Origin: Pararge aegeria
Taxonomy: Eukaryota > Arthropoda > Insecta > Lepidoptera > Nymphalidae
Assembly: GCF_905163445.1 (NCBI RefSeq)
Contig: NC_053187.1
Location: 14,136,001-14,200,000, forward strand
DNA length: 64,000 nt
Direction: 5' to 3'
Made by a program: the position numbers and the translations under genes. The notes beneath the pieces were generated by a model. That model was not told the DNA's origin and made no database searches. It saw only the letters and a program-made list of their open reading frames with translations. Shown here piece by piece: positions 35,246-46,355 of this stretch (the first letter of the stretch is position 1; each line of letters starts with the position of its first letter).

Positions 35246-36154
35246 TACATCATATATTATTTTATACATATATATATTTATTTGTATACCATAGTGGAGG
35301 TCATAACAGGAGATATCACTCGACAGTTGGTTGAACTTGTAATTATTATTTCATATTACTGTAAATTTCTGTCTATCTCTGCATGCCTAACGTATTTATG
35401 TATTGAGAGATATTCGCGCTAGATTGATACGTGCCTAATGTTATTTCACGCAAGTTCTAAATAAGAATCACTTATAGTTTAGACGACTAATATAATTTAG
35501 AACGTTGCCTGGAAGGTTTATGAATTATAATTACTACGCCAGAATTAAAAAAAAATAATAATATCTACATTTTAGTAGTTTTTCTTTTTTTTTTGAGAGT
35601 TTATGAAAGGTAAGTTCGCGGAGAACCCATGAGAATTGGGCTAGGGGATTCTGTTCACCGATATGCCTCTTTGATTTGGCATATAAGTATATTTAGATTT
35701 GTATCATAGTAAAAATTGATCTTATGGTATTATAATTTTCATACTAAATATTAAGGTTATTATGGATAAATTTTGACACCTACTTTCCTATTACAAGTTT
35801 ACTTTAGTGAATAGAAGGAAAATATCAAAGTAGTCAAAAAAAGGAAGTTAAAAGTTAAAGTTATTAAAAAATCAAAAGGAATAAGAAATTCGCGTAGTAA
35901 AAATAATTGTAACTTAACTTTATTTTCACAAGATAGCGCTTGCATATTATTTCAGTGTTTATTACTCAGATACTCAGATAACTCGATAACATTTTAATAT
36001 AACATATGTTCATATCGTATTCTAAACTAGGTAGTTGCGTTAAGTACCTGCTACCTTTATAACAAGATAATGAATTATTGTTTATTTAATCTTACCACGG
36101 GAACTATGTGAGAGATCTATATAGAAAGTACATATCCTTGTCCATATGATATGT
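35246..36154. other. unassigned
   Basis: The only point of note is a strong 3'-splice-like pyrimidine tract followed by a GTAAGT site 12 nt later (35575-35615), listed under findings. Confidence 0.4.
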
Positions 36155-36425
36155 GACATGCATACCAAATTTCAAAGCTGCCTGCCCGCGGCCTAGCTCG
36201 TAATTTTCAAGGTTCGAAGTTCTTAAGGAATCGGGATAAAAGGTAGCCTATGTTCTTTTTCATGTTAAAGGCTACATGTATGCCAAATTTCATCCCAATC
36301 CGTTTAGCCGTTTTTGCCCGATTAAGTAACAAACATCCACGCTTTCACATATATAATCTACTAGATATGCCCTGCGACTTAAGAAACAGACTTACACTCA
36401 CATTTATAATATTAGGAAGGATATA
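36155..36425 (+). repeat. dispersed element related to 26901-27092
   Basis: GTGACATGCATACCAAATTT, GGGATAAAAGGTAGCCTATG, ATGCCAAATTTCATCCCAAT and CCGTTTAGCCGTTTTTGCCC, then a TTTATAATATTAGGAAGGA end. About 50 bp (ATATGCCCTGCG...) are inserted before the end. The plus frame at 36250-36480 is not a gene. Confidence 0.65.
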
Positions 36426-36774
36426 TCTATATAACTATTCTGATACTAAAACTGTAACTGGAAGATTTCAGTACATTTAATATATTTTGAAAATTTTGAC
36501 CGCGGGATGCTTTATAATCGATACAGAGTCCAAAACAGATTTTTATTTAGTTTTTGTCTCTCTGTCTGTCTGTCTGTCTGGCTGGCTGTCTGTCTGTCCG
36601 GGCATCACGTGTACTGAACGGATTTAAATGTTTATGTTGACCTAAATATCGGGTAAAACAAAATTATTATAGTAAATTTGAACCGATTTTAATTATTCTT
36701 TGTACTTAGGAACTGTTGTTTCGAATTGGATTTTTTTTGTGGTGGTAGTATCGGCTATCGTTAAGTCCAAAGTT
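36426..36774. repeat. (CTGT)n microsatellite in unassigned DNA
   Basis: 36554-36600 is CTGT/CTGG tandem sequence, part of a repeat start (TTTGTCTCTCTGTCTGTC). No gene. Confidence 0.75.
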
Positions 36775-36850
36775 TATATATGTATGAACTCTTCATAAGT
36801 CCCTGTGATAAGGCCTACATGAAAAAAAACATTCTTGAATTTGATTTTGA
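36775..36850 (+). repeat. non-LTR retrotransposon 3' end
   Basis: ACTCTTCATAAGTCCCTGTG, ATAAGGCCTACATG and CATTCTTGAATTTGATTTTG form a second copy of the end at 30230-30317. Confidence 0.7.
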
Positions 36851-36862
36851 TAGATACTTACC

Positions 36863-37012
36863 TAGTGGTCTATAGCCATTCCAGCGAGTGTCTGTCAATG
36901 CTTGGTTTTCCGATGTGACGTATACACCCGAGCACTTTTGTCCCCCAACGTTTATCAGTCAGTTTGATCACGTGGAGATGCATCAAGCGTAGCTCTCTTC
37001 AGCGCTTGGTGA
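36863..37012 (-). pseudogene. RTE-type retrotransposon polymerase relic
   Basis: Two minus-strand blocks in shifted frames read RATLDASPRDQTD and RWGTKVLGCIRHIGKPSI. They correspond to the R-x-MLG-x-SLRD and RWG-x-KVLEW...G-x-RS-x-GRP stretches near the end of RTE-clade ORFs. Stops and a frameshift lie between them. The GTAAGT-like site at its edge (36858) is not evidence for an exon. Confidence 0.6.
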
Positions 37013-37559
37013 CTCTGAGCTTTTTAATTGCCAAAATAATATGAACAAAAAATCTTTACTATTCTCATTTGTAGGTATGTTAAAACATAAGCTATAAGAC
37101 AAAATAAATTGCCATAAGGAGCTTATCTTCGTGGCTTTTAACATACCAATATAATATAATATCTAGTAGACATTTGCCGTCTACTCTCCGGGAAAGGTGT
37201 ATTGGTATAAATCAATAAAACACATTGAAAACTGTTTTGATTAAATTAACTCTTATTTATACTTTTTACAACTATCTACCTATGTTTATAGAGTAAACAT
37301 AACATAGTGAGAAGTATACATAAAAAATTTATACACTTACCTACCTTATAATCTTGATGCAGGTAGATGAATATATTTTTGGAATCCCAATTACCGCGCT
37401 ATTTTTGTTGATTTTTGCCACGAGCTTTATAATGTAAAAAATAATAAGACAAATGATTATGGGTATACAAACGCTTACTTTATTAAAACGTTATTGTTTT
37501 GGGTAACTTGCACACATACGCAAAAATCTAAAATACCTACCAACATCTTTTTTTAAATA
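37013..37559. other. no feature seen
   Basis: A donor-like AAGGTAG|GTAAGTG on the minus strand (37337-37350) has a short open stretch behind it but no pyrimidine tract. Confidence 0.4.
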
Positions 37560-37690
37560 CCAACTTTTATCCCGGAGAATCCTATGAGAATGATTTCCCA
37601 GGATTTAAGAAATAAACTTTGCAGGACTTTAATCGCTGAACCGATCTTGACTAAATTTGACAATGAGATAGCTTGCATCCGCGACGTGGA
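37560..37690 (+). repeat. dispersed repeat (CCGATCTTGACTAAATTTGA block)
   Basis: TTATCCCGGAGAATCCTATG, then CGCTGAACCGATCTTGACTA and GAGATAGCTTGCATCC. A related block (CGATCTTGATAAAATT...CCAGCTTGCATCCTGGAGAT) is at 55075-55225. It is probably a non-LTR 3' UTR. Confidence 0.6.
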
Positions 37691-38364
37691 CATACGAGTA
37701 TGGTTACATGGCATATAGGGGACAAGTGCATTCGTGCTGTTCTAGCTCCATTTAGTTTCAATATAAAATTAAAAAGGGGGTCGTTTATATCAAAACTGGC
37801 ACACAGCGCCACTTCCTGTCAATCGCCTGACTGCTTGCTCGCTCTCATCGATAAAAAAAGATGATATCTAAGTAATTTTTAGCCTGGAATACATACGGTT
37901 CCATCGGAATTTATAAATATAAAAAAAGCACAGATATTAAGTAATTATACCTTCTACTTAACGTAATAACAAGTTTTAAATGTTCATACTTCATAATATT
38001 CAGAAATTTTCATCCTTTGATTTCCCTTGTAAATGTCCCATCATTTTGCACTATTGTTTGGTATGATAATCTAGCGTCACAGTATGAATAGGATAGTTAA
38101 TGCATGTGTACTATTCCTTTTGTCGCTCGGACGTTTCTCTAGTTCTCTAGACTTTAATGAATGAGATCTCCAGTCTGTGACCAAGTCCGTATTAAATAAC
38201 CGTAAATGCCATGCCACGTAAAAAGAGCTCTGGATCTAAACTGCACAGAGGGGGACTCAAACAAATTGCATAAGAATTGATAAAGTTAAGCATATTTTGT
38301 TGTAGTATTACGGAATTTAAATGTACGAGTATGGTACACTGAAAATTTTATGTTTTCCTAATCC
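37691..38364. other. no gene recognised
   Basis: The frame at 37673-37864 (plus) is open for 63 codons but begins inside the preceding repeat. Confidence 0.4.
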
Positions 38365-38500
38365 TAAGGTTGCCTGGCAGAGATCGCTACTAAGCGATCG
38401 ATAAGGCTGCCTTTTCAATTCTGCTCTTCTCTTTCTGTTCTTCGTTTGTTTCTTCGAATTGTAGTTGTGTGAGCAAATAAAGAGTATAAATAAATAACGA
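38365..38500 (+). repeat. non-LTR retrotransposon 3' end
   Basis: GGTTGCCTGGCAGAGATCGC, TACTAAGCGATCGATAAGGC and TGCCTTTTCAATTC, ending GCAAATAAAGAGTATAAATAAATA. This is a well-known lepidopteran retrotransposon end carrying its own AATAAAG-like signal. Confidence 0.65.
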
Positions 38501-39274
38501 AAATTATTGCATTTAATTTCTTTCTTTATTTTATTTTCTTTTTTATTGCTGATTTACTATCTACTCTCTTTCCCTCTATAACTCCCTAAAGTTACACGAA
38601 GATATCTCTTCTAGAGGGAATTTTCTTATCCACATCTTTATTTCTAAGTTAGCAAAGTACAATTCAAAGGAGCGGTTAATTTAAGCACAATCGAGCCGCC
38701 GTAGCATGCAGTTAGTGCTCTACGCACTCGCCACACCAGCGAAGATGTCACTTCTTTGGCTACGAAAATTAATTAATAAATCAATACATAAATGAACATA
38801 TATTAAAGTCGCACTCATTCGCACGCAAATGATGAATAAAATGTCTATTTCATAGGTCGATTCACAGAGGACCTCTTTTTACGTGACGTTACTTATAGCT
38901 AAAACTAACCGTATCTATCGAGTTCAATTTTCCAACACCTTTTCATTTATTTTTATATGAAAGCTTGAAAGCTTTTACTTCTAATTTGTAGCTAAGGGCA
39001 GGTATTACTCTTTTACTTTTTTATCTTTTATGCAATCTTCATTTAATTTAGCAGGTTTCTTTTGGATTTTTATAGAACAATAAACTTTGTTGGCTACTCG
39101 TAGAGAGATATGAATTTTGTGGGGTAGTTCTTTATTCAAATAGTCAATCTTTTGTTTCTGAAATATGCACTTCAGATGCGCACTTACTTATTTTCCAGTA
39201 CAGAAAAGTTATGGTGGTAGTTTCTTGTCATACATAATTTTTGAATATTTTATAATCTTGTGAAGCGATTGTGA
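38501..39274. other. no feature seen
   Basis: A G+C-richer patch at 38690-38760 (GAGCCGCCGTAGCATGCAG) was checked for tRNA folding. None was convincing. Confidence 0.45.
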
Positions 39275-39375
39275 TAACTACACTAACCAAAAATACGAGG
39301 GTTCGCACTCTGGTTTTGAGAATAAGCCCACCACAATCCTAGCCAGGATTTTATTGATTTATCACCATTTTTCAT
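39275..39375 (+). repeat. family E dispersed repeat
   Basis: AAATACGAGGGTTCGCACTC, AATAAGCCCACCACAATCCT and AGCCAGGATTT, then TTATCACCATTTTTCATTATC. Confidence 0.6.
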
Positions 39376-39389
39376 TATCACTATATACT

Positions 39390-39600
39390 AAATATACTAT
39401 TACAATACACACATCGCCATCTAGCCCCAAAGTAAGCGGAGCTTGTGCTATGGGTACTAAGATGACTGATGAATATTTTTATGAATAATATACATAATTA
39501 CTTATAAGATACAGATAAACCCCAGACACTAAAAACATTTATGTTTATCAAACAAACATTTTCATGTTCAGTTTCTCAGAAAGCCCACTGTCGGCCGTCA
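39390..39600 (-). repeat. SINE-A lacking the B box
   Basis: ACACATCGCCATCTAGCCCC, AAAGTAAGCGGAGCTTGTGC and ATGAATAATATACATAATTA, then TTTCTCAGAAAGCCCACTG and GGCCGTC. The segment carrying GGGTTCGATTCCC and the A-box GCGCA is deleted, so this copy has lost its internal promoter. Confidence 0.88.
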
Positions 39601-40246
39601 ACTATAAAACTAAGTTAGATTTTAAAACATATAAGAGATTAATAAATAATAAAAATCTTAAAGCTTACTTGTATCAACATAGTTAACTTAGTACTAAACT
39701 AAGCTAAACTATTTTAAAAATCTTAATCTATAACACATATCTATAATTGGATTTTTAAAAAGCTTACGTTTCGTAAAAACTTTGATATTATTTAAGAAGT
39801 AACAACCTAAGTTGCTAGAATCAGTAGCCGCAGTATATGTGTGTTTACCAATTCATTTGCATAGCTTAGCTGAGATTAGCACTGGTAAAAAAGGTTCTAC
39901 GAAACTGTGTTTTATATGGTCGCTGAAGTGGAGAGACGTGAGCCAGGGTTGTAAGTACTCGTAGCTTATGCCATGCGTTTCCCGTATTAACTATGGGTAC
40001 CTGGTACATATTATGATTGGTGTTAACCAGATAGTAGAAAAAAAAAACTGGTCTACGGTTTTTCATATCGTGCAAAGACAAGGGTGTATTATTGTATAAT
40101 TACCTTATATTTAAAAAAAGTTATCTATAAATAAGGCACTATTGATGTGTACAAACAATTCATCCCGTTGTAGATCACGGACGTAATGATACGAATTTGT
40201 TAAATTAAAAATACAGCTACGAGGCCAATGCCCGTTGTCACTAAAC
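39601..40246. other. no feature seen
   Basis: The minus frame at 39866-40081 has no motif. Confidence 0.45.
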
Positions 40247-40293
40247 CTAGACATCGCCTTAATCGAATGCCTAATTATTGAGGCGATGTCTAT
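40247..40293. other. short inverted repeat
   Basis: AGACATCGCCTTA (40249-40261) pairs with TGAGGCGATGTCT (40279-40291) with one mismatch around a 17-nt loop. Confidence 0.75.
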
Positions 40294-42007
40294 ATAATAA
40301 AACTTTTTACCAACTCTTAGGTGATAACTATTGGTGAATAACTATGTATACCTAATATATCTTCCTAGATTAGGCGTTACTTATATAGACATAGTCTTTT
40401 TCGTCGTTAGTGAATACGGGCACAAATATTCCTCGGTTAAAGGAAGAAGCCCACGACAAACTACCTGCTACGTAATATACAAATACCTATGCGATCCTCG
40501 CATATTATTAGTTACCGGTAGAATTATCACTTTTTAAAAAACCACCACCGAATTAACCAAACTATGTTAAATTTCTATGGGGCCGTATGTCAACTATTCC
40601 ACATTATACTAAAAAATAATCTAATAAGAAAATACCAACCGAATTGAGAACCTCCTCTTGAGGTCGGTTAAGAATCTTGTCTCCTTAGGCTATTTTCTGT
40701 GTGACCGAAAGCTCTAGAGTAATATATAATTCTTTACATAAAACATTATTAATTTAATTAGAATAACGTCAAGTGTGATGAAACCTCATTAAATCATAAA
40801 TTAAACTGTCAAACTCACAACCTTATAAACCGATATCGTATATAATATCAAATATGTCAGAAAAAATACGCAAATAAAGTTTAAGCAAACGTGTCGAGTT
40901 TATTATCAAATGAAAGGTGTGTTCAAGGATAAAAATGATTTTAGTTCGATTTTTAAAAAGATAAGGTTCTCGACCTTTGTAAATATACTCGCAGGTTATT
41001 TATAATGTTAGTGATGTTTATGTTTGATAATATATTTATGGATATAAATATGTTGGTGATATACGTAGTATGCTTTTTGGCCGGATAACCACTATGATTG
41101 ATTTTTTATATATCTTCCTTTAGAATCGTCGTCATTCTTTTATCATCCCACTGTTGGGCTCATGCCTCATTCTACATAGGAGAGAAGAATTCAGATTTTT
41201 GGCACTGGAATCCGTAGTTTTAACGATCTGTTAGAGATTAATATAATCGGGACTGGTTTCTTAAAATGGAATTCGCAATCAAAAGTACAACATTCAAGTT
41301 TAGCGTAATTTTTTTTTATATAAATTATCGAGTAGAAGAGAGAAGAATAAAACCTGAAAGTAAAAGATCAACACGGAAGATTTCCATTCGCGGAAAATCC
41401 TTTCGCGGAAAATAATGTACGTCAAAGTATACGGTAACTAAGCAAGAGTGCTACTTTCTGTGCCACTATATATTGCATGGTACATTGTCAAAGCACTGTC
41501 CGAGTGCAACAATTAGATAGGTAGCATGTTCCAAAGGCGTTCACTTAAGCCTCTTAGGGATGTTGGCATTGCTAAAAAGTATCGTTATTGAATATCGTAT
41601 TACTTTATTAAAACCGTATCTATAGTTTTTTAAAATAAAGAAGCGTTAGTGGCAGATAAGATTAAAATTGTATGGGATAGTAGTCCGGTCAATTGAGACA
41701 TTCGAAGTTACATAAAGTCCCAACAAGCTGAAAATCAGTCATATATATATAAAATAAATATCTCAGGATTTATAAAAACCCCACCACTCCCCCAATGGGA
41801 TAAAGGGAGTTGGAGTAAAAAGTTTGTTAGTGTTTTTTTCCATACACTTTTTGGTCTAAATTTACCGGACTATAGTGTATGGTCATGAATGATAATAAAT
41901 ATTTATGTTAAAGTCTAATAAGTAGAGTTTTATACTCTACCTGCTAAACTGCTAAAGAATTCAGAATTTTATAAATTGTAAAATATGAGATGTATATCAA
42001 AATTTAG
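40294..42007. other. mostly unassigned
   Basis: 41131-41190 (ATCCCACTGTTGGGCTCATG then ATAGGAGAGAAGAATTCAGA) is a fragment of a common lepidopteran repeat. A short tandem TCGCGGAAAAT (twice) is at 41389-41413. No gene. Confidence 0.45.
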
Positions 42008-42082
42008 GAACTGACAGGATGTGAACCTGCGACTCTTAGGCAATCTCAGAACGCGATTGTCGCAGAATAAGTCACAGGTTCC
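42008..42082 (-). repeat. tRNA-related repeat remnant
   Basis: On the minus strand the end reads GTCGCAGGTTCACATCCTGT and CAGTTCC. GCAGG/CCTGT forms a T-stem around TTCACAT, and CAATC/GATTG forms a 5-bp stem where an anticodon arm would be, but with a 9-nt loop. There is no A box and the acceptor stem is weak. It is a SINE head or decayed tRNA copy and not a functional tRNA gene. Confidence 0.35.
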
Positions 42083-43415
42083 AATTAAAATTTACAAAAG
42101 TTGTTGTCGATTCTAAATATTTTGTATCATCATATCGATATATCGTTACACTTACATACAACATCAATACTGTAACAGCAAGCTTGTGTCGTTGTGGGTG
42201 CCGACAGGACAAATACGAGCTTACAGTAGCATAGTTGAAATGCTGAATTGGTATGACTGTAATTTTTTGTAATTCGAAGACCAGTTAACACTATTCCTAT
42301 TATTTCACATATTTGATGATGCAGTGCAGATGTGAGCTTGATAACCCGGAAAGGGACAGTTTATTAATAACATAGTCATGGCTTTATAGTGGCATCGTAA
42401 AACGCTAGATCGCTTGGCTCTACGAGTATGTCTCTTGCAAAGATATTCGTAACTAGCTGTGGCCGAAACCATTAGCCTAAATCTAATCAGAGGTGATACA
42501 CTGTTACGTGAACATGCGTATCGGTTAGCCTCCGTGCTGAATGGCCTTTTGCACTATTGTCTGACTCCTTCCTGCTCAGTCCTTCGATATTTTTACACAC
42601 CTGACGGAGAATTTTAGATATAAATACATGTCAGAATAAAAAAAATATCCTAGCATTTCGTATACTAAAACATTGCTAATTATTTCGAATGATAAATATT
42701 TAACAATATCGGCGTCACATCCAACTTATAAGCATACGTGAGAAATACCTCCGTTAAACTGTTAAGTTACTATGTAATTTTAATAACCAACTGAGGCCGT
42801 GAAATGGCAATAGAGTTAAATATTATATCATTTAGTCATATAACCGGTATCCCATAAAATCGTTCTGTCGTTACGTTTATGACATTAATCAAGTGCAATC
42901 GACTGAATTGCTCGAAGATGGGCGTAGCTGTTGATAAATCGATAGTAAGTACATTACACCAGTAGGCGCCGATTACATTAAAGCTATAACCAGCACGTAA
43001 TTACGGCGCTTAATTAAAGAATAATCTTATGATATAAAGAGCTAGGACAGGTAATCTACGTAAGAGTAGAATCTATTTATAAGGTAAAATTACATCATAA
43101 GTAGTAGGTATATTTACTTAGGCTGATAAAGAAATTCACTATTGAAATTTTTGTATCAGAAAGCTGGAGAGCCATGACTGTCTCTGGACTGGAGAGCCAA
43201 AAGCTTGATCTTATTCGTACTGCTGAAATGAACCCATTGCGTTAATTAAGCAACGTCAAAATATTTAATAAGTTTCAATTCTATTTGGAATATTCTCAGT
43301 ATAGTGACGATATTGATTATGACTGTTATAATATATGATAAGTTATGGAAATGTTGGTTGCTGATCTGCTGACCTCATTTGCATTTTCGGCAGCGTGCAG
43401 CTTTCGTTGCTCTTG
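42083..43415. other. unassigned with one SINE-B fragment
   Basis: 42397-42475 (AAAACGCTAGATCGCTTGGC then GTAACTAGCTGTGGCCGAAA) is a reversed SINE-B core. No gene was recognised elsewhere. Confidence 0.5.
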
Positions 43416-43560
43416 CTAGGAACTATCACGATTCCAACCGAAGGATGTCCAACGCTTCTCGACTCGTTTCATGTGATCTTTCCATCTTGTGGGCGGTCAT
43501 CCTAAGTTTTTTGGCACGGGGTTGTCACTTTACAAATTTCCCAAGCAGAATTTATTGATA
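43416..43560 (-). pseudogene. RTE-type retrotransposon polymerase C-terminus, relic
   Basis: The minus strand reads TRWKDHMKRVEKRWTSFGWN, three more residues and a stop (TAG at 43418-43416). In the adjacent frame, DDRP precedes it, so GRPPTRW is split by one frameshift. This matches the conserved end of RTE-clade proteins (GRPPTRW-x-DD-x-x-V). It is non-functional. Confidence 0.65.
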
Positions 43561-44084
43561 AAACGAAATGGATCCCTTGTGGTTTCTATAGCTGTTTCAC
43601 GTCTCGTGGCTGGGAAATCAAATAAAATAACCATGAATTAATTCTAAAATAGTGCTAGAGATTAAATGTCGTATCTGGGTCTGTTTCTAAATAAAGTATA
43701 ACGGTCGTAACGTGAAAATCAATATTTTACAGAAAAGCTTGCATGTTCAAATTTTGAGATAATGAATTTATTATAAAACCCAGTAAAGCAGCGTTACGGA
43801 TTCACGTGAAAACTTCCCTCAGCTGCAGAGGAGGCATTTACTTAGCATTGAATTATTAATGTGCAGAAATGTGAGGAAACATTAACGGCCAGAATGAATA
43901 TAAAATTCCTTTTTCCGCTATCATATTATTGTTTACTGAATTAAATTAAACGTATAATTCCGTTATCAGGAAAACTAGTTTTAGTAATTTGTAGATTCAT
44001 ATCAATGTTTAAATGGATTTGATCTATTAGTATCTAGAGATTATAATTGTAAGGATAGTAATTAACTTTCTATCATTTATTATT
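43561..44084. other. no feature seen
   Basis: Unassigned DNA between the RTE relic and the R4/Dong-type element. Confidence 0.45.
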
Positions 44085-45503
44085 TTTCTTTTTTTTTTTA
44101 AATTATTAACAATGCTTAAGAATAAATTAAAAAACACTATTAAAAATTTATAAAAAAAAAAAAAACTTCCCCCCTTTTTTGAATGTCCAAGCAACCGGTG
44201 GTCAGGGCTCCAGAGTGAGAAACCTCCTCACAATACGCGCCGTTTCAAGGACTACTGCCTTCTGTATCCGACCCTTGATCTAACAACCAAGCGAAAGCTT
44301 CTTGAGATGTTGGTCGAAGCTTTTCGCGAGAAGACCATTGACTGAAACGACTATCGGAACAACAACGGTCGACTCAACATTCCACATGGCGGTAATCTCG
44401 TGAGCAAGGTCCAAGTATTTAGATACTTTTTCCTTTTCAGCTTTCATCAGATTATCGTCATGTGGAATAGTTATGTCAACAATTATTGCACGGCGCACTG
44501 ATCGATCGACTAGCACTATATCAGGTCTATTAGCTGTAATATACCTGTCAGTGATAATCGTACGATCCCAGTAGAGCAATGCACTGCTATTTTCAAGAAC
44601 TGACGCCGGGTCGTACCTATAGTAAGGCATCTCAAAATCGATAAGGCCAAACCGAAGAGCAAATTGTTGATGAACTATCCTGGCTACTTGATTATGTCTG
44701 TGCAAGTATTCGCCGTTAGCAAGATGAGAACACCCGGAAACTATATGCCTGAGGGACTCCCCAGGACGATGACACGCTCGACATATGTCTAGAGTGCCAT
44801 CTTTCATAATGTGTTTCCGGTAGTTTCTCGTCTTGATGACTTCGTCCATAATTGCACAGACAAAACCCTCGGTTTCCCCAAATAGGTCACCGAACTGTAA
44901 CCAGGATACAGATGCGATTTGATCTACATCTGGTCCCCACAGGGCCTTGTAGAATCTGCCATGCAACACCTTACTCTTCCATACCGCCACACGATCTGAG
45001 TTGCTAAGTACTTTTGGCTTGCGCCAGTTCTCTTTGCCAAGGAATAGTGGAGTAAGACCCTTATCTACTGCAACGACATCCTTACATATACCCATATTCA
45101 TTCTAAGAAAATGATCTCTAAGATTGCACACCTCACGATTATGAAGGTTCTTGGCATTCAGAAGACCACGTCCTCCACACTTGCCTGGGATGTACAACCT
45201 CATTACAGAGGAACGTGGGTGATGCATACGGTAAGCCGTCAACAGTTTGCGAACTTTACAGTCCAGGGTGTCCAGTTCAGTTTGAGTCCACTTTAGAATG
45301 CCAAAAGTGTATATGAGTAAGGGCATGACCCAGCTATTAAAGGCACGTACCTTATTACCATCTGATAAAAGACTCTTTAGTACTTTTTTCAGGCGGCTAA
45401 AGAAGCGTTCCTGCACTACCTGTTTCATGTGCCCTACCTCAATACCAAGTGCTTCTGACATTCCAAGATATTTATAGGTCTCCCCTTCACAAAGTGATTT
45501 ATA
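44085..45503 (-). mobile_element. 5'-truncated R4/Dong-type non-LTR retrotransposon
   Basis: The element runs on the minus strand. Its 5' end is cut within the reverse-transcriptase domain at about 45503, where it meets TTA/TAT-rich DNA (45504-45555, including TATTATTATTATTATATTAT). Its 3' UTR (44279 down to about 44165) contains GGAGGTTTCTCACTCTGGAG and GACCACCGGTTGCTTGGACA, then T- and A-rich tracts to about 44085. Dong elements of Bombyx are known to insert in TAA repeats, which agrees with the junction seen. The exact 3' end and any target-site duplication cannot be fixed by eye. Confidence 0.8.
44280..45503 (-). CDS. C-terminal part of R4/Dong-type reverse transcriptase/endonuclease
   Basis: 407 codons are open to a TAG; 393 follow the first Met. 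The frame continues 14 codons upstream of that Met (ending GETYKYLG), so it is a truncation and not a natural start. Counting from the Met, KCGGRGLLN is at 94-102, typical of the segment after the RT palm in RLE-encoding elements. A CCHC finger follows: C227-x2-C230-x8-H239-x4-C244. The restriction-like endonuclease comes next, with RPD at 312-314, D319, VDITIP at 328-333 (D329), and the KY at 348-349. The catalytic FADD/YADD box and N-terminal fingers lay upstream and are lost. The absence of any internal stop or frameshift over 1.2 kb implies recent insertion. Without the RT palm it cannot move itself. Confidence 0.88.
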   Translation of the reverse strand, partial: YKSLCEGETYKYLGMSEALGIEVGHMKQVVQERFFSRLKKVLKSLLSDGNKVRAFNSWVMPLLIYTFGILKWTQTELDTLDCKVRKLLTAYRMHHPRSSVMRLYIPGKCGGRGLLNAKNLHNREVCNLRDHFLRMNMGICKDVVAVDKGLTPLFLGKENWRKPKVLSNSDRVAVWKSKVLHGRFYKALWGPDVDQIASVSWLQFGDLFGETEGFVCAIMDEVIKTRNYRKHIMKDGTLDICRACHRPGESLRHIVSGCSHLANGEYLHRHNQVARIVHQQFALRFGLIDFEMPYYRYDPASVLENSSALLYWDRTIITDRYITANRPDIVLVDRSVRRAIIVDITIPHDDNLMKAEKEKVSKYLDLAHEITAMWNVESTVVVPIVVSVNGLLAKSFDQHLKKLSLGC

Positions 45504-45990
45504 TTATTATGATAGTAAAATTATTATCTATTAAATATATTATTATTATTATATTATGTGTAAGGTACCCTGGTTTAACTCCCTTCACAATATAACAAAG
45601 TGATCATATCTTTTTTGTCTACGACATGTTTCATTCAAACTGCCATGATGTGTATTGCCATCTCATTTTTTGGTACTTGTTTTGTATTGACACCGCCAGC
45701 TTGGTTGCCATGTTGAAAAAATGTTGCATAGAATTCGAGATGGAATATTTAATTGAGAATTTAATTTCCTATCCTATCCTACAATATTAACATCGAACTA
45801 GACAATTAAATACGCCTCAATCGGATAAAACCTCGTTACGTCGAATAAAGCGTGCGAATGTAGTTCGCGCAAATCGTTAAAACTCTGTTATAGCTCTGTA
45901 GCTTTGGTTTCTGATAACAGCAAACGTTTTATGAAGTCATGACATGCAAGAAATGAATTTACCTTTGTTATAATTATTGCTGGTAATGGA
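45504..45990. other. TTA-rich flank and unassigned DNA
   Basis: 45504-45560 is the TTA/TAT-rich flank of the retrotransposon. The rest is unassigned. Confidence 0.5.
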
Positions 45991-46355
45991 TCAAGTTGCC
46001 TGTTTCAAGGATTCTAGATTCCATCTATTTTCTTCAGACTTCAAAATATACCTTGTCTTCTTGACTGCCTTTTTGTCTTGGTTATTGTCTGGCAAAATCT
46101 TTAAATAAACAGAAAAGAGTGCTGGGCCTGGCCGGATTGGAATGCTAACATGAAGTACCTCAAAGCCTAAACTGTTATAGTGGCTATACAAGAGCATTAG
46201 ATTAATTTGAACTCTTATCCCCTTTGGTGCAGTATGTTTAGTCACAGTTGATGTGTTTTGTGGGCAGTTTTCTTTATGGCAAGTAACCTCACAGGCACTA
46301 TTAAGAGCTGATTTGTTGAGATTTTATGCTGACCTTTGCTTCTTCATCCATTTAC
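45991..46355 (-). pseudogene. unidentified coding-like frame, probably broken
   Basis: An ATG at about 46352 opens MDEEAKVSIKSQQISS and stops after 16 codons. In the next frame an open run of about 116 codons continues. It starts with a Cys-rich stretch (C-x3-C-x4-C), then TVTKHTAPKGIRVQ, FEVLHVSIPIRPGPALFSVY and PDNNQDKKAVKKTRYILK, ending LESLKQAT and a stop at 45991. Polar/charged composition and sustained openness look like real coding sequence, and the shift between the two pieces suggests a decayed transposon gene or retrocopy. I do not recognise the family. No splice sites support a host exon. Confidence 0.35.

Noticed and set aside
36855..37012. Apparent minus-strand exon with an ACTAG|GTAAGTATC donor
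   Set aside because: The sequence behind the donor reads as a frameshifted RTE polymerase relic, so the splice-like site is coincidental.
42008..42082. Functional tRNA gene
   Set aside because: No A box, a weak acceptor stem and a 9-nt anticodon-position loop. It is a tRNA-related repeat at best.
44280..45461. Host gene with a zinc finger
   Set aside because: The CCHC finger followed by the PD...D...K endonuclease, the KCGGRGL segment and the truncated RT upstream identify a non-LTR retrotransposon.
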